Source: Steroidobacteraceae bacterium (GTDB taxonomy: Bacteria; Pseudomonadota; Gammaproteobacteria; Steroidobacterales; Steroidobacteraceae). Taken from it: DNA of 33,937 bases. The stretch spans positions 1-33,937 of the forward strand of contig JANWKR010000098.1 of assembly GCA_025451275.1 (NCBI GenBank), read 5' to 3'. Below are positions 1-9,900 of this stretch, piece by piece (position 1 is the first letter of the stretch; each line of letters opens with the position of its first letter). A program made the position numbers and the translations under genes. The notes below the pieces were generated by a model. That model was given only the letters and a program-made list of their open reading frames with translations, was not told the DNA's origin and did not search any database.

Positions 1-404
1 AGCGTGCCGGCCGCCGCGCGCGCCACCGGCACGGTGGCGGTGAGTTCGTGGTGGTAGACCTCCTGGCGGCCGAAGTACTCGTCGTTCTTCACCTGCCCGG
101 GCGGACACTGGGTGGCCCCCAGCTGCGCCTGCTTGCTCGTGGTCGAGACCTTGATGCGCGCACGGTACAGGTAGTAGCCGTCGGCGATCTGCCAGCTCAG
201 GCGCACGCGATCGCTGCCGTCGGCGAGTGCGGCGAAGCGGAACGCCTGGTCGGGAGGCAGGAAGTCGTCGCCCTTCTTCGCCTTGTCGAGGACGGCACCG
301 ATGCCTCCCTGGGGGGCCGGCGCAGGCGCAGACTGGGCGAGGAGCGCGGCGCTGACGAACAGCAGCGCGGCAGCTGCAATATGTCTAAGGAACGTGCGGG
401 TCAT
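1..404 (-). CDS. dsbD: Thiol:disulfide interchange protein DsbD, N-terminal part (cut by window edge)
   Basis: The minus-strand frame from the ATG at 404-402 stays open to the window edge, giving 134 codons. The product begins MTRTFLRHIAAAALLFVSAA, a clear Sec signal peptide ending near an A-A-L-L-A-Q stretch. It is followed by the start of the periplasmic DsbD alpha domain, recognised by FLPPDQAFRF, WQIADGYYLYRARIKV and the EYFG..EVYHHEL segment. DsbD carries electrons from cytoplasmic thioredoxin across the inner membrane to periplasmic DsbC, DsbG and CcmG. The catalytic cysteine pair of the alpha domain and the eight-helix membrane domain would lie beyond the left edge and cannot be seen. 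It is divergent from groES; dsbD is also a groE neighbour in pseudomonads, which supports the call. Confidence 0.85.
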   Translation of the reverse strand, partial: MTRTFLRHIAAAALLFVSAALLAQSAPAPAPQGGIGAVLDKAKKGDDFLPPDQAFRFAALADGSDRVRLSWQIADGYYLYRARIKVSTTSKQAQLGATQCPPGQVKNDEYFGRQEVYHHELTATVPVARAAAGT

Positions 405-435
405 GGCGGAACACAGCGCGGCAGGACCGACCCCT

Positions 436-441
436 CTTATA
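436..441 (-). promoter_or_regulatory. Possible -10 box for dsbD
   Basis: On the minus strand this reads TATAAG, five of six matches to the sigma-70 -10 consensus, about 32 bases before the dsbD start codon. No convincing -35 hexamer is seen at 16-18 bp spacing, so the call is tentative. Confidence 0.35.
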
Positions 442-510
442 GCTCAGCCCTTGGATAAACGGCAGGAACTGGGGTTCACCTCCGGCTGATGCCGTTCCGG
501 CCTACCCGCA

Positions 511-551
511 GCTCCCCCGGGGCCATAGACCGGCCCTGGGGGCCCCGGAGC
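511..551. repeat. Strong hairpin between the dsbD and groE promoters
   Basis: GCTCC (511-515) pairs with GGAGC (547-551), and GGGGCC (519-524) pairs with GGCCCC (541-546), leaving a three-base bulge and a 16-base loop. It lies between the two divergent promoters, upstream of both predicted start sites, so it would not be part of either transcript as drawn. No U-tract follows on either strand. Its role is unknown; it may be only a GC-rich inverted repeat. Confidence 0.4.
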
Positions 552-582
552 ACGCAGACAGGTAAAAAAGTCGCCCGCCCGG

Positions 583-608
583 CTTGAATTTGCGCACTTC
601 CTCCATAT
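583..608 (+). promoter_or_regulatory. Heat-shock (sigma-32-like) promoter of groESL
   Basis: CTTGAA at 583-588 and CTCCATAT at 601-608 resemble the RpoH consensus CTTGAA...CCCCATNT, with one mismatch in the -10 part and a 12-base spacer (13-14 is usual). A sigma-70 reading, TTGAAT (584-589) with TATCAT (605-610), is also possible but has a short 15-base spacer. The adjacent CIRCE element starts three bases after the box, where transcription should begin. Confidence 0.6.
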
Positions 609-610
609 CA

Positions 611-637
611 TTAGCAGCCGCACCGGGTGAGTGCTAA
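611..637 (+). promoter_or_regulatory. CIRCE operator (HrcA binding site)
   Basis: TTAGCAGCC (611-619), nine spacer bases, then GAGTGCTAA (629-637). The right arm matches the CIRCE consensus exactly; the left arm differs from TTAGCACTC at two positions. The 9-9-9 geometry is exact. CIRCE is bound by the repressor HrcA, which is kept active by GroEL. It is absent from enteric groE operons but known in Xanthomonas and Xylella, so it is both a regulatory and a taxonomic clue. Confidence 0.88.
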
Positions 638-693
638 CAAGGCAACCCGGGCAATAAACCTTTCACCCATCAGTGTTTTAAGGAGCGTCCACC

Positions 694-987
694 ATGAAGA
701 TCCGTCCTCTTCATGACCGCGTCATCGTGAAGCGCCTGGAGGAGGAGCGTACCTCCCCGGGTGGCATCGTCATTCCCGATACCGCGGCCGAGAAGCCCGT
801 CCAGGGAAAGATCGTCGCAGTCGGCAAGGGCAAGATTCTCGAGGACGGCCAGGTCCGTCCGCTCGACGTCAAAGTCGGCGACAAGATCCTGTTCGGCAAG
901 TACTCGGGGACCGAGGTCAAGGTCGACGGCGATGAGCTCGTGGTCATGCGCGAAGAAGACGTCATGGCCGTGATCGAAGGCAAGTAA
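694..987 (+). CDS. groES: Co-chaperonin GroES
   Basis: This 97-residue protein has the usual GroES length. It starts [14 protein letters not shown] and contains the mobile-loop region ([18 protein letters not shown], about residues 16-33), with the GGIVIP tripeptide region that contacts GroEL. The C-terminal part carries [13 protein letters not shown] and ends in an [14 protein letters not shown] strand region typical of the family. GroES forms the heptameric lid of the cytosolic GroEL chamber. The start is supported by AAGGAG at 680-685. It is the first gene of a two-gene operon, 15 bases before groEL, controlled by the RpoH-like promoter and CIRCE upstream. Confidence 0.98.
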   Translation: MKIRPLHDRVIVKRLEEERTSPGGIVIPDTAAEKPVQGKIVAVGKGKILEDGQVRPLDVKVGDKILFGKYSGTEVKVDGDELVVMREEDVMAVIEGK

Positions 988-2637
<1,650 letters not shown>

Positions 2638-2655
2638 CCGGGGCGTGACGCCTCT

Positions 2656-2699
2656 GTCACATGTGTGACCCTCTCTAAAGAGGTATCGATTCCCGAATC
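2656..2699. promoter_or_regulatory. Two perfect palindromes after groEL (possible operators)
   Basis: GTCACATGTGTGAC (2656-2669) is a perfect 14-base palindrome except for its central two bases. GATTCCCGAATC (2688-2699) is a second inverted repeat with 5-base arms. Between them CCTCT (2670-2674) and AGAGG (2679-2683) form a weak hairpin without a U-tract. The first palindrome is not the CRP arrangement, because the half-sites are inverted. These could be transcription-factor sites for the downstream candidate RNA or gene. No regulator is assigned. Confidence 0.35.
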
Positions 2700-2726
2700 A
2701 ACAGCCGATAGGCTTTACATAACAGT

Positions 2727-2835
2727 TAAGGGTTGGTGGCCGGCTCCACGTCGGCCACGGCCCCGAAAGCCGCGGAACAAGACCCCCTATTCCGCGCATT
2801 CCTCGCAGGCCCCTCACTGAGGGGCCTGTTTTTTT
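2727..2835 (+). ncRNA. Candidate small RNA with three hairpins and an intrinsic terminator
   Basis: Three hairpins follow one another on the plus strand. Hairpin 1 is GTGGCCG/CGGCCAC (2736-2742 with 2752-2758). Hairpin 2 is CGCGGAA/TTCCGCG (2771-2777 with 2790-2796) with a 12-base C-rich loop, CAAGACCCCCTA. Hairpin 3 is the terminator at 2807-2835. The C-rich loop could pair with purine-rich ribosome binding sites. No good ORF lies inside. The 5-prime end is a guess: AT-rich sequence at 2713-2725 (TTTACATAACA) could hold a -10, but no clear -35 is seen. The alternative is that this is simply the long 3-prime UTR of groEL. Confidence 0.35.
2807..2835 (+). terminator. Intrinsic terminator
   Basis: A perfect 9-bp stem, AGGCCCCTC (2807-2815) with GAGGGGCCT (2819-2827), closes a three-base loop. 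One G and then seven consecutive T (2829-2835) follow. It ends transcription on the plus strand, either from groEL or from a separate RNA that starts between groEL and here. The bases just after it (2836-2853) are an almost pure alternating GC run. Confidence 0.92.
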
Positions 2836-2933
2836 GCGCGGCGCGCGCGCGCCGTTCCCGTTATGTCGCAGCGCAGCTACTTCCTAAGTCCCGGGCGGCG
2901 GTTCATAGTCGTCGCTACTTGAGGAGGCGCGCC

Positions 2934-3815
2934 ATGGACTTCTTTCGCTTCACCGGACTGACGGCAATCGCGGCGCTGCTGGCGCTCGCCGGCTGCGCCA
3001 AGCACGGCCAGGACGAGATGAGCTGGGCGCGCACCGCGCTCGAGCGCAATGCGCAGATCGAGATCGTCGCCGCGGATCCGCAGAGCCGCACCTTCACGGT
3101 GCGCGTCAAGGACACCGGCGAGCTGCGCATGGTGCGCGCCGACGAGCTGGTCGCCGGACCGTCCGGCACCGCGGTCGCAGCCGGCGCGTCCGCCGGCGCG
3201 CCGCCCGCCGAGCCGGCAGCGAGCGCCGCACCGCCGCCGCAGAGCGCTGACACGCATGCCTCGGCCGCGCCGTCCGCGACCGCCGCTGCGGGCGAGGCCG
3301 CGACCGCCGACAACGCGCCGACCGCTGCGGGCAGCTCCACCGAGCCGCCCCCGGCATCGCAGTCCGCTGCCCGCGACGGCGGGCGCTTGCTCGAGCAGGG
3401 CCCGGGCTACAGCATCCGCGCGGCGGCGGCGCCCGCGGCGCCGAGCCTCGGCCGGGTGCGCGACTCCGGCGTCACCAGCGCCGCGGTCGAGCGCCGCCAC
3501 GAGCCGATCGTGTGCCAGGGCGCGCGCCTGCTGCACATCGACAACCGCAACCTCGAGTTCGACGGCGACGCCGTCAGCGCCGAGGACGGCTGCGAGATCC
3601 ACATCACCAACAGCCACATCAGTGCCACCGGCGTCGGCATCACCGCGCGCGCCGCCAACGTGCACATCGACAACAGCCTGATCGAGGGCAACTCGGCCTC
3701 GATCGATGCCTCGGACGGCGCCCAGGTGTACGCCGCCTCCTCGCGCTTCAAGGGCCTCAGCCGCCGCCTCGATACCGCCAGCTTCCACGATCTCGGGGGC
3801 AATATCTGGAACTGA
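2934..3815 (+). CDS. Putative lipoprotein with beta-helix-like C-terminal domain
   Basis: A protein of 293 residues, family not recognised with certainty. The N-terminus MDFFRFTGLTAIAALLALAGC is a lipoprotein signal with the lipobox ALAGC and the lipidated Cys21, so it should be anchored in a membrane facing the periplasm. Residues about 25-65 form a small folded region (IEIVAADPQSRTFTVRVKD). Residues about 75-150 are a low-complexity Ala/Pro/Ser/Thr linker. Residues about 190-285 hold repeated strands such as LLHIDNRNLEF, CEIHITNSHISATG, VHIDNSLIEGNSA and AQVYAASSRFKG, the pattern of a right-handed parallel beta-helix. The ATG at 2934 is preceded by GAGGAGG (2921-2927), which fixes the start against longer upstream frames. 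Its stop codon overlaps the likely start of glnE. Function unknown. Confidence 0.75.
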   Translation: MDFFRFTGLTAIAALLALAGCAKHGQDEMSWARTALERNAQIEIVAADPQSRTFTVRVKDTGELRMVRADELVAGPSGTAVAAGASAGAPPAEPAASAAPPPQSADTHASAAPSATAAAGEAATADNAPTAAGSSTEPPPASQSAARDGGRLLEQGPGYSIRAAAAPAAPSLGRVRDSGVTSAAVERRHEPIVCQGARLLHIDNRNLEFDGDAVSAEDGCEIHITNSHISATGVGITARAANVHIDNSLIEGNSASIDASDGAQVYAASSRFKGLSRRLDTASFHDLGGNIWN

Positions 3816-6697
3816 GTCCGCCGCTCGGCGTCAGCGCCGAGCTGGCCGGCCTCCTCGAGAGCGCGGGCGCGGAACTTGCCGGCCACGAGGCCGCGCGTCG
3901 CGCCCTGTGCGCCGCCTCGCCGGCGGTGCGCAGCTCGCTCGGGGCGGTGTTCGCCGCCAGCGACTTCGTCATCGCCGCACTCACCCGCGATCCCGACCTG
4001 CTCGCCGCGCTCGTCGCCAGTGGCGATCTCGAGCGTACGCTCGCGCCGGCGGAATTTGCCGCGCGCGCCCCGCCGCCGCCGCCGCCCGGCACCGGCACCG
4101 AGGCGCAGCTGCAGACGGCGCTGCGCCGCTGGCGGCGGCGCGAGTTCACGCGCATCGCCTGGCGCGACCTGGCGGGCTGGGCCGATCTGCCCGAGACGCT
4201 CACCGATCTGAGCGCCTTCGCGGATGCGGCGATCGCCGCGGCTCTGGCGCACGCCCGCGCCGCCTTGAGCGCCCGCTACGGCGAGCCGCGCTCGGGGAGC
4301 GGTGCCGTGCAGCCGCTCGTGGTCATCGGCATGGGCAAGCTCGGCGGGGGCGAGCTCAACTTCTCCTCCGACGTCGACCTCGTGCTGCTGTTCCCCGAGC
4401 ACGGCGACACCGACGGCGCGCGCGGCATCGCCAACGAGGAGTTCTTCACGCGCCTCGGCCAGGCGCTGGTGCGGCTGCTCGAGGCGCCGACCGCGGATGG
4501 CTTCGTGCTGCGCGTGGACCTGCGGCTGCGCCCGTTCGGCGACTCCGGCCCGCTGGTGGCGAGCTTCGCCTCCTTCGAGGACTACCTGCCGCGCCACGGC
4601 CGCGACTGGGAGCGCTACGCCTACGTCAAGGCGCGCCCGGTGACCGCCGCCGAGCGCTACGCCGAGATCGAGGCCTCCGCCATCCGTCCGTTCGTCTACC
4701 GCCGCTACCTCGACTACGGCGTGTTCGAGAGCCTCAGGGAGATGAAGGCGCTCATCGAGCGCGAGGTCGAGCGGCGCGAGCTGGCCGACCACATCAAGCT
4801 CGGCCCGGGCGGCATCCGCGAGATCGAGTTCATCGTGCAGGCGCTGCAGCTGACGCGCGGCGGCCGCGACCGCCGCCTGCAGACGACGTCGCTCCTCGCC
4901 GCGCTCGCCCGCCTGGGCGAGACGCGGCTGCTGCCGGGGGAGACCGTGACCGAGCTCACCGCGGCGTACGTGTTCCTGCGCCGGCTCGAGAACCGCCTGC
5001 AGATGCTCGAGGACCGGCAGGTACACCGCCTGCCCGCCGGCGCGCTGGCGCGCGAGCGCATCGCCCGCGCCATGGGGCACGGCGACTGGGACTCGCTGAG
5101 CGCCGCGCTCGAGGCACAGCGCGCCTGCGTCAGCCGGCACTTCCGCCAGGTGGTGTTTGCCGGCAGCCGTCCCGAGCCCGGCGCGGTGCGCATCGACCTG
5201 GGACGCTTCTGGGACAGCCAGGCCGAGACCGCCGCGCTCGGGGATGCGCTGCAGGCCGCCGGTTTCGCCGACAGCGCCGAAGTGGCGCGCCTGCTGCTCG
5301 AGCTGCGCGCCTCGAGCCTGGTGCGGCGGCTCGATGAGCCGGGCCGCAAGCGCCTGCAGGCGCTGCTGCCGGCGCTGCTCGCCGACGTGGCGCGGGTGCA
5401 GCCGCAGCTGCCGGTACTGCGGCGCGTGCTCGCCATCATCGAGGCCACGGGCAAGCGCTCGGCGTACTTTGCGCTGCTGCAGGAGAACGCTCCGGCGCGC
5501 GCCCGACTCGTGGAGGTGTGCCGGCACGGCGAGTTCCTGGCGGCGCAGATCGCCGCGTATCCGCTGCTGCTCGATGAGCTGATCGACGAGCGGCTGCTGA
5601 CGCAGCTGCCGACCCGCGCCAGCTGCGCCGCCGAGCTCGAGGAGCGTCTCGAGCAACTGCGCGAGGACGATCCGGAGCAGCAGGTGGAGGCGCTGCGCCA
5701 GTTCCAGCGCGCCGCCCTGTTCCGGGTGGCGGTCGCCGACGTCACCGGCGTGCTGCCGCTCATGCAGGTGAGCGACCGACTCACCGACCTCGCCGAGCTC
5801 ATCGTCGAGCGCGCCATGGCGCTCGGCTGGCGGCAGATCAGCGCGCAGTTCGGCGCGCCGGGGTGCGATGACGGCTCAGGCGTGCGCGACGTGCGCATCT
5901 GCGCCGTCGGCTACGGCAAGCTCGGCGGCATGGAGCTCGGCTATTCCTCGGACCTGGACCTGGTGTTCCTGCACGACTCGCGCGGCGAGCGCCAGGAGAC
6001 GCGCGGCGCCAAGCCGATCGACAACCAGCTGTTTTTCGTACGCCTGGCGCAGCGCATCGTGCACCTCCTCACCATGCACTCCGCCGCCGGCCGTCTCTAC
6101 GAGGTCGACGTGCGGCTGCGCCCGAGCGGCAAGGGAGGCCTGCTGGTCACCAGCATCGAGGCGTTCGCCGACTACCAGCGCGAGGATGCCTGGACCTGGG
6201 AGCACCAGGCGCTGCTGCATGCGCGCGCCGTGGCCGGCTCGGATGAGCTGCGCGCGCGCTTCGAGGCGGTACGCCTGGACGTGCTGTGTCACCACGTGCG
6301 GCGCGAACGCCTGCGCGAGGAGGTGCGCGGCATGCGCGAGCGCATGCGGCGCGAGCTGTCCAAGGGCGACGCGACGCACTTCGACATCAAGCAGGACTCA
6401 GGCGGCACCGCCGATATCGAGTTCCTGGCGCAGTACTGGGCGCTGAAGTGGGCCAGCGACTACCCGCCGGTGGCGCTGTTCGCGGACACCATCCGCCAGC
6501 TCGAGTCGCTCGCCTCGGCGGACCTGGTGCCGCAGACGAGCGTCGACGTGCTGACGGCTGCTTACCGCGCCTACCGGGCCCGCACCCACCACCTCTCGCT
6601 CCACGGCGTGCCGCCGATCGTGCCGGCGCCTGAGTTCCGCGATACGCGCGCCGCGGTGCTGGCGCTGTGGGACGCCACCATGAGCGGTGAGCCGTGA
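3812..6697 (+). CDS. glnE: Bifunctional glutamine synthetase adenylyltransferase/adenylyl-removing enzyme
   Basis: GlnE attaches AMP to glutamine synthetase when nitrogen is plentiful and removes it when nitrogen is short, under control of PII. Two nucleotidyltransferase modules are visible. The N-terminal adenylyl-removing module has GMGKLGGGELNFSSDVDL at about residues 172-189. The C-terminal adenylyl-transferase module has GYGKLGGMELGYSSDLDL at about residues 700-717. Each carries the Asp-x-Asp metal pair. The length of about 961 residues fits the family. The start is uncertain. Homologues have some 40 residues before the SDFV motif, but in this frame the only ATG/GTG/TTG is a GTG at 3926, which leaves only 11. 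A CTG at 3812 (or 3806) overlapping the upstream TGA restores normal length and would couple translation to the lipoprotein gene. Confidence 0.95.
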   Translation: MSPPLGVSAELAGLLESAGAELAGHEAARRALCAASPAVRSSLGAVFAASDFVIAALTRDPDLLAALVASGDLERTLAPAEFAARAPPPPPPGTGTEAQLQTALRRWRRREFTRIAWRDLAGWADLPETLTDLSAFADAAIAAALAHARAALSARYGEPRSGSGAVQPLVVIGMGKLGGGELNFSSDVDLVLLFPEHGDTDGARGIANEEFFTRLGQALVRLLEAPTADGFVLRVDLRLRPFGDSGPLVASFASFEDYLPRHGRDWERYAYVKARPVTAAERYAEIEASAIRPFVYRRYLDYGVFESLREMKALIEREVERRELADHIKLGPGGIREIEFIVQALQLTRGGRDRRLQTTSLLAALARLGETRLLPGETVTELTAAYVFLRRLENRLQMLEDRQVHRLPAGALARERIARAMGHGDWDSLSAALEAQRACVSRHFRQVVFAGSRPEPGAVRIDLGRFWDSQAETAALGDALQAAGFADSAEVARLLLELRASSLVRRLDEPGRKRLQALLPALLADVARVQPQLPVLRRVLAIIEATGKRSAYFALLQENAPARARLVEVCRHGEFLAAQIAAYPLLLDELIDERLLTQLPTRASCAAELEERLEQLREDDPEQQVEALRQFQRAALFRVAVADVTGVLPLMQVSDRLTDLAELIVERAMALGWRQISAQFGAPGCDDGSGVRDVRICAVGYGKLGGMELGYSSDLDLVFLHDSRGERQETRGAKPIDNQLFFVRLAQRIVHLLTMHSAAGRLYEVDVRLRPSGKGGLLVTSIEAFADYQREDAWTWEHQALLHARAVAGSDELRARFEAVRLDVLCHHVRRERLREEVRGMRERMRRELSKGDATHFDIKQDSGGTADIEFLAQYWALKWASDYPPVALFADTIRQLESLASADLVPQTSVDVLTAAYRAYRARTHHLSLHGVPPIVPAPEFRDTRAAVLALWDATMSGEP

Positions 6698-6707
6698 GCG
6701 GCCCGGG

Positions 6708-6713
6708 TATAAT
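6708..6713 (+). promoter_or_regulatory. Consensus -10 box before the zinc-finger gene
   Basis: A perfect TATAAT lies just after the glnE stop codon, about 29 bases before the ATG at 6742. No clear -35 hexamer is present upstream, where the sequence is still glnE coding. It suggests the small zinc-finger gene can be transcribed independently of glnE. Confidence 0.5.
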
Positions 6714-6741
6714 CCGCCGGAGCCCGCCTGAGACGAGTCCC

Positions 6742-6939
6742 ATGGTCGCGACGGCCAAGCCGCTGATACAACCGAACGCCCAGAACCAGTACGAGGTCGG
6801 TCCGGAAGACCTGCCGCTGTGCTGCCCGATGCCGCAGATGTACCTGTGGAATTCGCACCCGCGGGTGTACCTGCCGATCGAGGAGACCGGCTGGGCCAAG
6901 TGCCCCTACTGCAGCGCCGAGTACACGCTGCGGCGCTGA
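6742..6939 (+). CDS. Zinc-finger domain protein (zf-CHCC family)
   Basis: A 65-residue protein with the complete zf-CHCC pattern: LPLCCPMPQMYLWNSHPRVYLPI followed by WAKCPYCSAEYTL. The expected ligands are Cys, His, Cys, Cys (LCCPMP, SHPRV, KCPYC). The family is related to the zinc subunit NDUFS6 of respiratory complex I, but the bacterial role is not established. The ATG at 6742 is chosen because the family begins just before this motif and a TATAAT lies upstream; a longer start at 6694 would overlap glnE. In many gammaproteobacteria this gene sits near glnE together with ilvE; here no ilvE lies between them. It converges on the large minus-strand gene with a nine-base gap. Confidence 0.85.
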   Translation: MVATAKPLIQPNAQNQYEVGPEDLPLCCPMPQMYLWNSHPRVYLPIEETGWAKCPYCSAEYTLRR

Positions 6940-6948
6940 TCCGATTCC

Positions 6949-9900
6949 TCAGTCCTCGTCGGCGGCGTTCCGGTCCCGTGGCGGCGCCAGGTCCGGGCGC
7001 AGCGGCGCGAGCCGCGCCGCCTTCAGCTGCCGGTTGAGGGCTGGCAGGTCTGCCTGCAGCGCATGCCAGCGCCCGAGCTCGCCGGCGAGCGCCTGCCGCG
7101 CCGCCTCGCCCGCGGCGGCCTGCGCCGCGGTCGGCCCCGCATCCCCGCGTGACAGCTCGGCGTAGAGGCCCGCAATGCGCTCCTGCAGCGCCGGCAGCAG
7201 CACCGGGGCTGCGGACGCGTCGGCGTCGGCGGGCGTCTCCTTGGCCTCCAGCAGCTCCGCTAGGCGGGCCTGGAAGGCGTGCACGGCCTCTGCGGCGGCG
7301 CCCTGTGGAGCGAGCGCCTTGAGCTGCGCCTGCTCGGACTGCGCGGTGAGCACCGCGGTGGAGCTGTCGGTCAGGAGCTCGCCGAGCTGCCTCGCCAGGC
7401 GCAGCTGCGCGGCGAGTGCCTCGGGCGGCGCCGACACGCGCGGATCCTGTTGCACCGCGAGCGGCGCCTCGAGGCGCCGGCCATCGACGGTCAGACTGAC
7501 CTTGTAGGTTCCGGGCAGCGCCAGCGGGCCTTCCGGCTGGCGCGGCGTGGCGTGCGGCACCGCCGAGATCGGAAAGCCGCGCGTGGTGCTGACCGGGGCC
7601 GCGTAGCGCAGGTCCCATACGAAGCGGTGCATGCCGGGCGCCGCCGGCAGCACGCGCGGCGGCTCGAGCCAGTACGCCGGGATCAGCTCGCGCGCGCGCT
7701 CCTCGGGGCTCATGTCGGGCGCATCGTCGCTGCGGTAGCGGCGCACCAGCTCCCCTTTCGCATCCGTGATCTCGAGCGTCGTCAGCCGCGCCGCGCGCGG
7801 CAGGTAGAACTCGATGACCGCACCCGCCGGCGGATTGGTGCCGAGGGGCTCGTCGGGCGGGATCGGCGTGTCGGTCCAGGTGCTGCGCCGCACGCGCCAC
7901 GCGGCCCGCGGGTGCAGCAGCGTCGCCTCGCGCGGCGGTGTGCCCGCCAGCTGCCGCAGCCGCGAGATGTCGTCCAGGATCCAGATGGAACGGCCGTGCG
8001 TGCCGAGGATCAGGTCGGCGTCGTGGATCCACAGGTCGCGCATGGAGGTATGCGGCAGGTTCAGCTGCAGCGACTCCCACTGCGCGCCCTCGTCGAACGA
8101 CACCCACACCGCCTTCTCGGTCGCGGCAAACAGCAGCCCGGCGCGCTCGGGGTCCTCGCGCACCGCATTCACCGGCGCATCGTCGGGCAGCCCCGCGCTG
8201 ATTGCCTGCCAGCTGCGGCCGCCGTCGCGGGTGCGGTAGATGTAGGGATGCAGGTCGTCGATGCGCAGGCGGCTCACCGACACGTAGGCACTGGCGGCGT
8301 CGTGATGCGAGGCCTCGATCTGCGTCACCTTGCTCCAGGGTGTGAGCCCTGGCGGCGTGACGTCGCGCCAGTGCGTCCCGCCGTCGGTGGTGACCCACAC
8401 CAGCCCGTCGTCGGTGCCGGCCCAGAGCGTGTCGGCGGTCTTGGGCGAGGGTCCGAGCGCGTAGATCACGCCGCGCTGCTTCTCGGCGCCCTTGGGATGC
8501 AGCGCGCCGACGCTCTCGGGCACCGCACCGGCCGGACGCGGCAGGTCCGGGCTGATCGGCTCCCAGCTCTGGCCGGCGTCGCGGGTGCGGTACAGCCGGT
8601 TGGCGGCGTAGTACAGCACGTGCGGATCGAGCGGCGAGAACATGACGGGCTGGGTGCGGTCGACGCGCGCGTCGGGGCCGCGCACCGGGATGGGGGTCAC
8701 GTTCTGCACCTGGCCGGTGGACCAGTGGTACTTGGACACTTCGTTGCGGCCGGCGCCGTAGATCACGTCGGCATCGAGCGGGTCGGGCGCCACGTAGCCG
8801 TACTCGATCACTCCGACCGGATGCCAGTCGCGCGTCGTCACCGAGCCGTCGTTGCCGCGGCTGGCGATGCAGACCGAGCCGCTCTCCTGCTGCCCCGCGC
8901 ACACCCGGTAGGGGAAGGTGGGGGAGACGCTGACGTGGTAGAGCTGCGCGGTCGGCTGGTTGAACCAGCTGCTCCAGGTCGCACCGCCATTGAGCGTCAC
9001 CAGCGCGCCCTGGTCGCTGACGAGGGCGACGATGCGCCCGTCCTGCGGGCTGACCCACAGGTTCTGGTAGTCATCGCCCCCCGGCGCGCCGCGCCAGGCG
9101 GTCCAGGTCTTGCCGCCGTCCACCGACTTCATGGTGACCAGCCCGGTGGCGTACACCACGTCGGCGTTGCTGGGATCGACGCGCACCACCGCCAGATCGC
9201 CGCCGCCGATGCGCAGCGCCGCGCGCGGGTCCTCGGTGATGCGCGTCCAGCTCTCCCCGCCGTCGTCGGAGCGGTAGAGGCCGAGGCCGGCCGCCGAGGA
9301 GTAGTCGCCCGGGTCGGTGGTGCCGACTTCGACGAACAGGCGGCGCGGGCTGCTGGGCGCGATGGCAATGTTGACCTGCGTCAGGTTCGCCGGCAGCCCG
9401 GTGGTGAGCTGCTTCCAGGTGTCACCGCCGTCGACCGACTTGTACAGCCCGCCCACGTCCTCGTACTCGTTCTTGTCCTCCCACGGCCCGAGCCGCGACT
9501 TCCACAGCCCGGCATAGACGATGTGCGGGTCGGCGGGATCGATAGCGACCGCCGAGCCGCCGGTGTCGGCATCGCGGGTCAGAACCCGCTGCCAGCTGAC
9601 GCCGCCATCGAGCGAGCGGTAGATGCCGCGCTCGGGATTGGGACCGTAGGGGTGGCCGAGCACCGCGGCGAACAGGCGGTGCGGCTGCTTGGGATCCACG
9701 GCGAGCTCGGCGATCTGCTGCCCGTCGCGCAGGCCGAGGTGGGTCCAGGTGCGCCCGGCGTCGTCGGAGCGGTAGATGCCGTCGCCGACCGACAGGTCCG
9801 GGCGGCGCAGCCCCTCACCGCTGCCGACGTACACGATGTTGGGGTCGGAGGGGGACACGGCGATGGCGCCGATCGACTGCGTCGGCTGCTGCTCGAAGAT

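Noticed and set aside
2656..2669. CRP binding site in GTCACATGTGTGAC
   Set aside because: CRP sites read TGTGA-N6-TCACA. Here the half-sites are in the opposite order.
2836..2853. Tandem GC run as a repeat element
   Set aside because: An 18-base alternating GC tract is expected at times in DNA of this composition. It might form Z-DNA, but nothing else supports a function.
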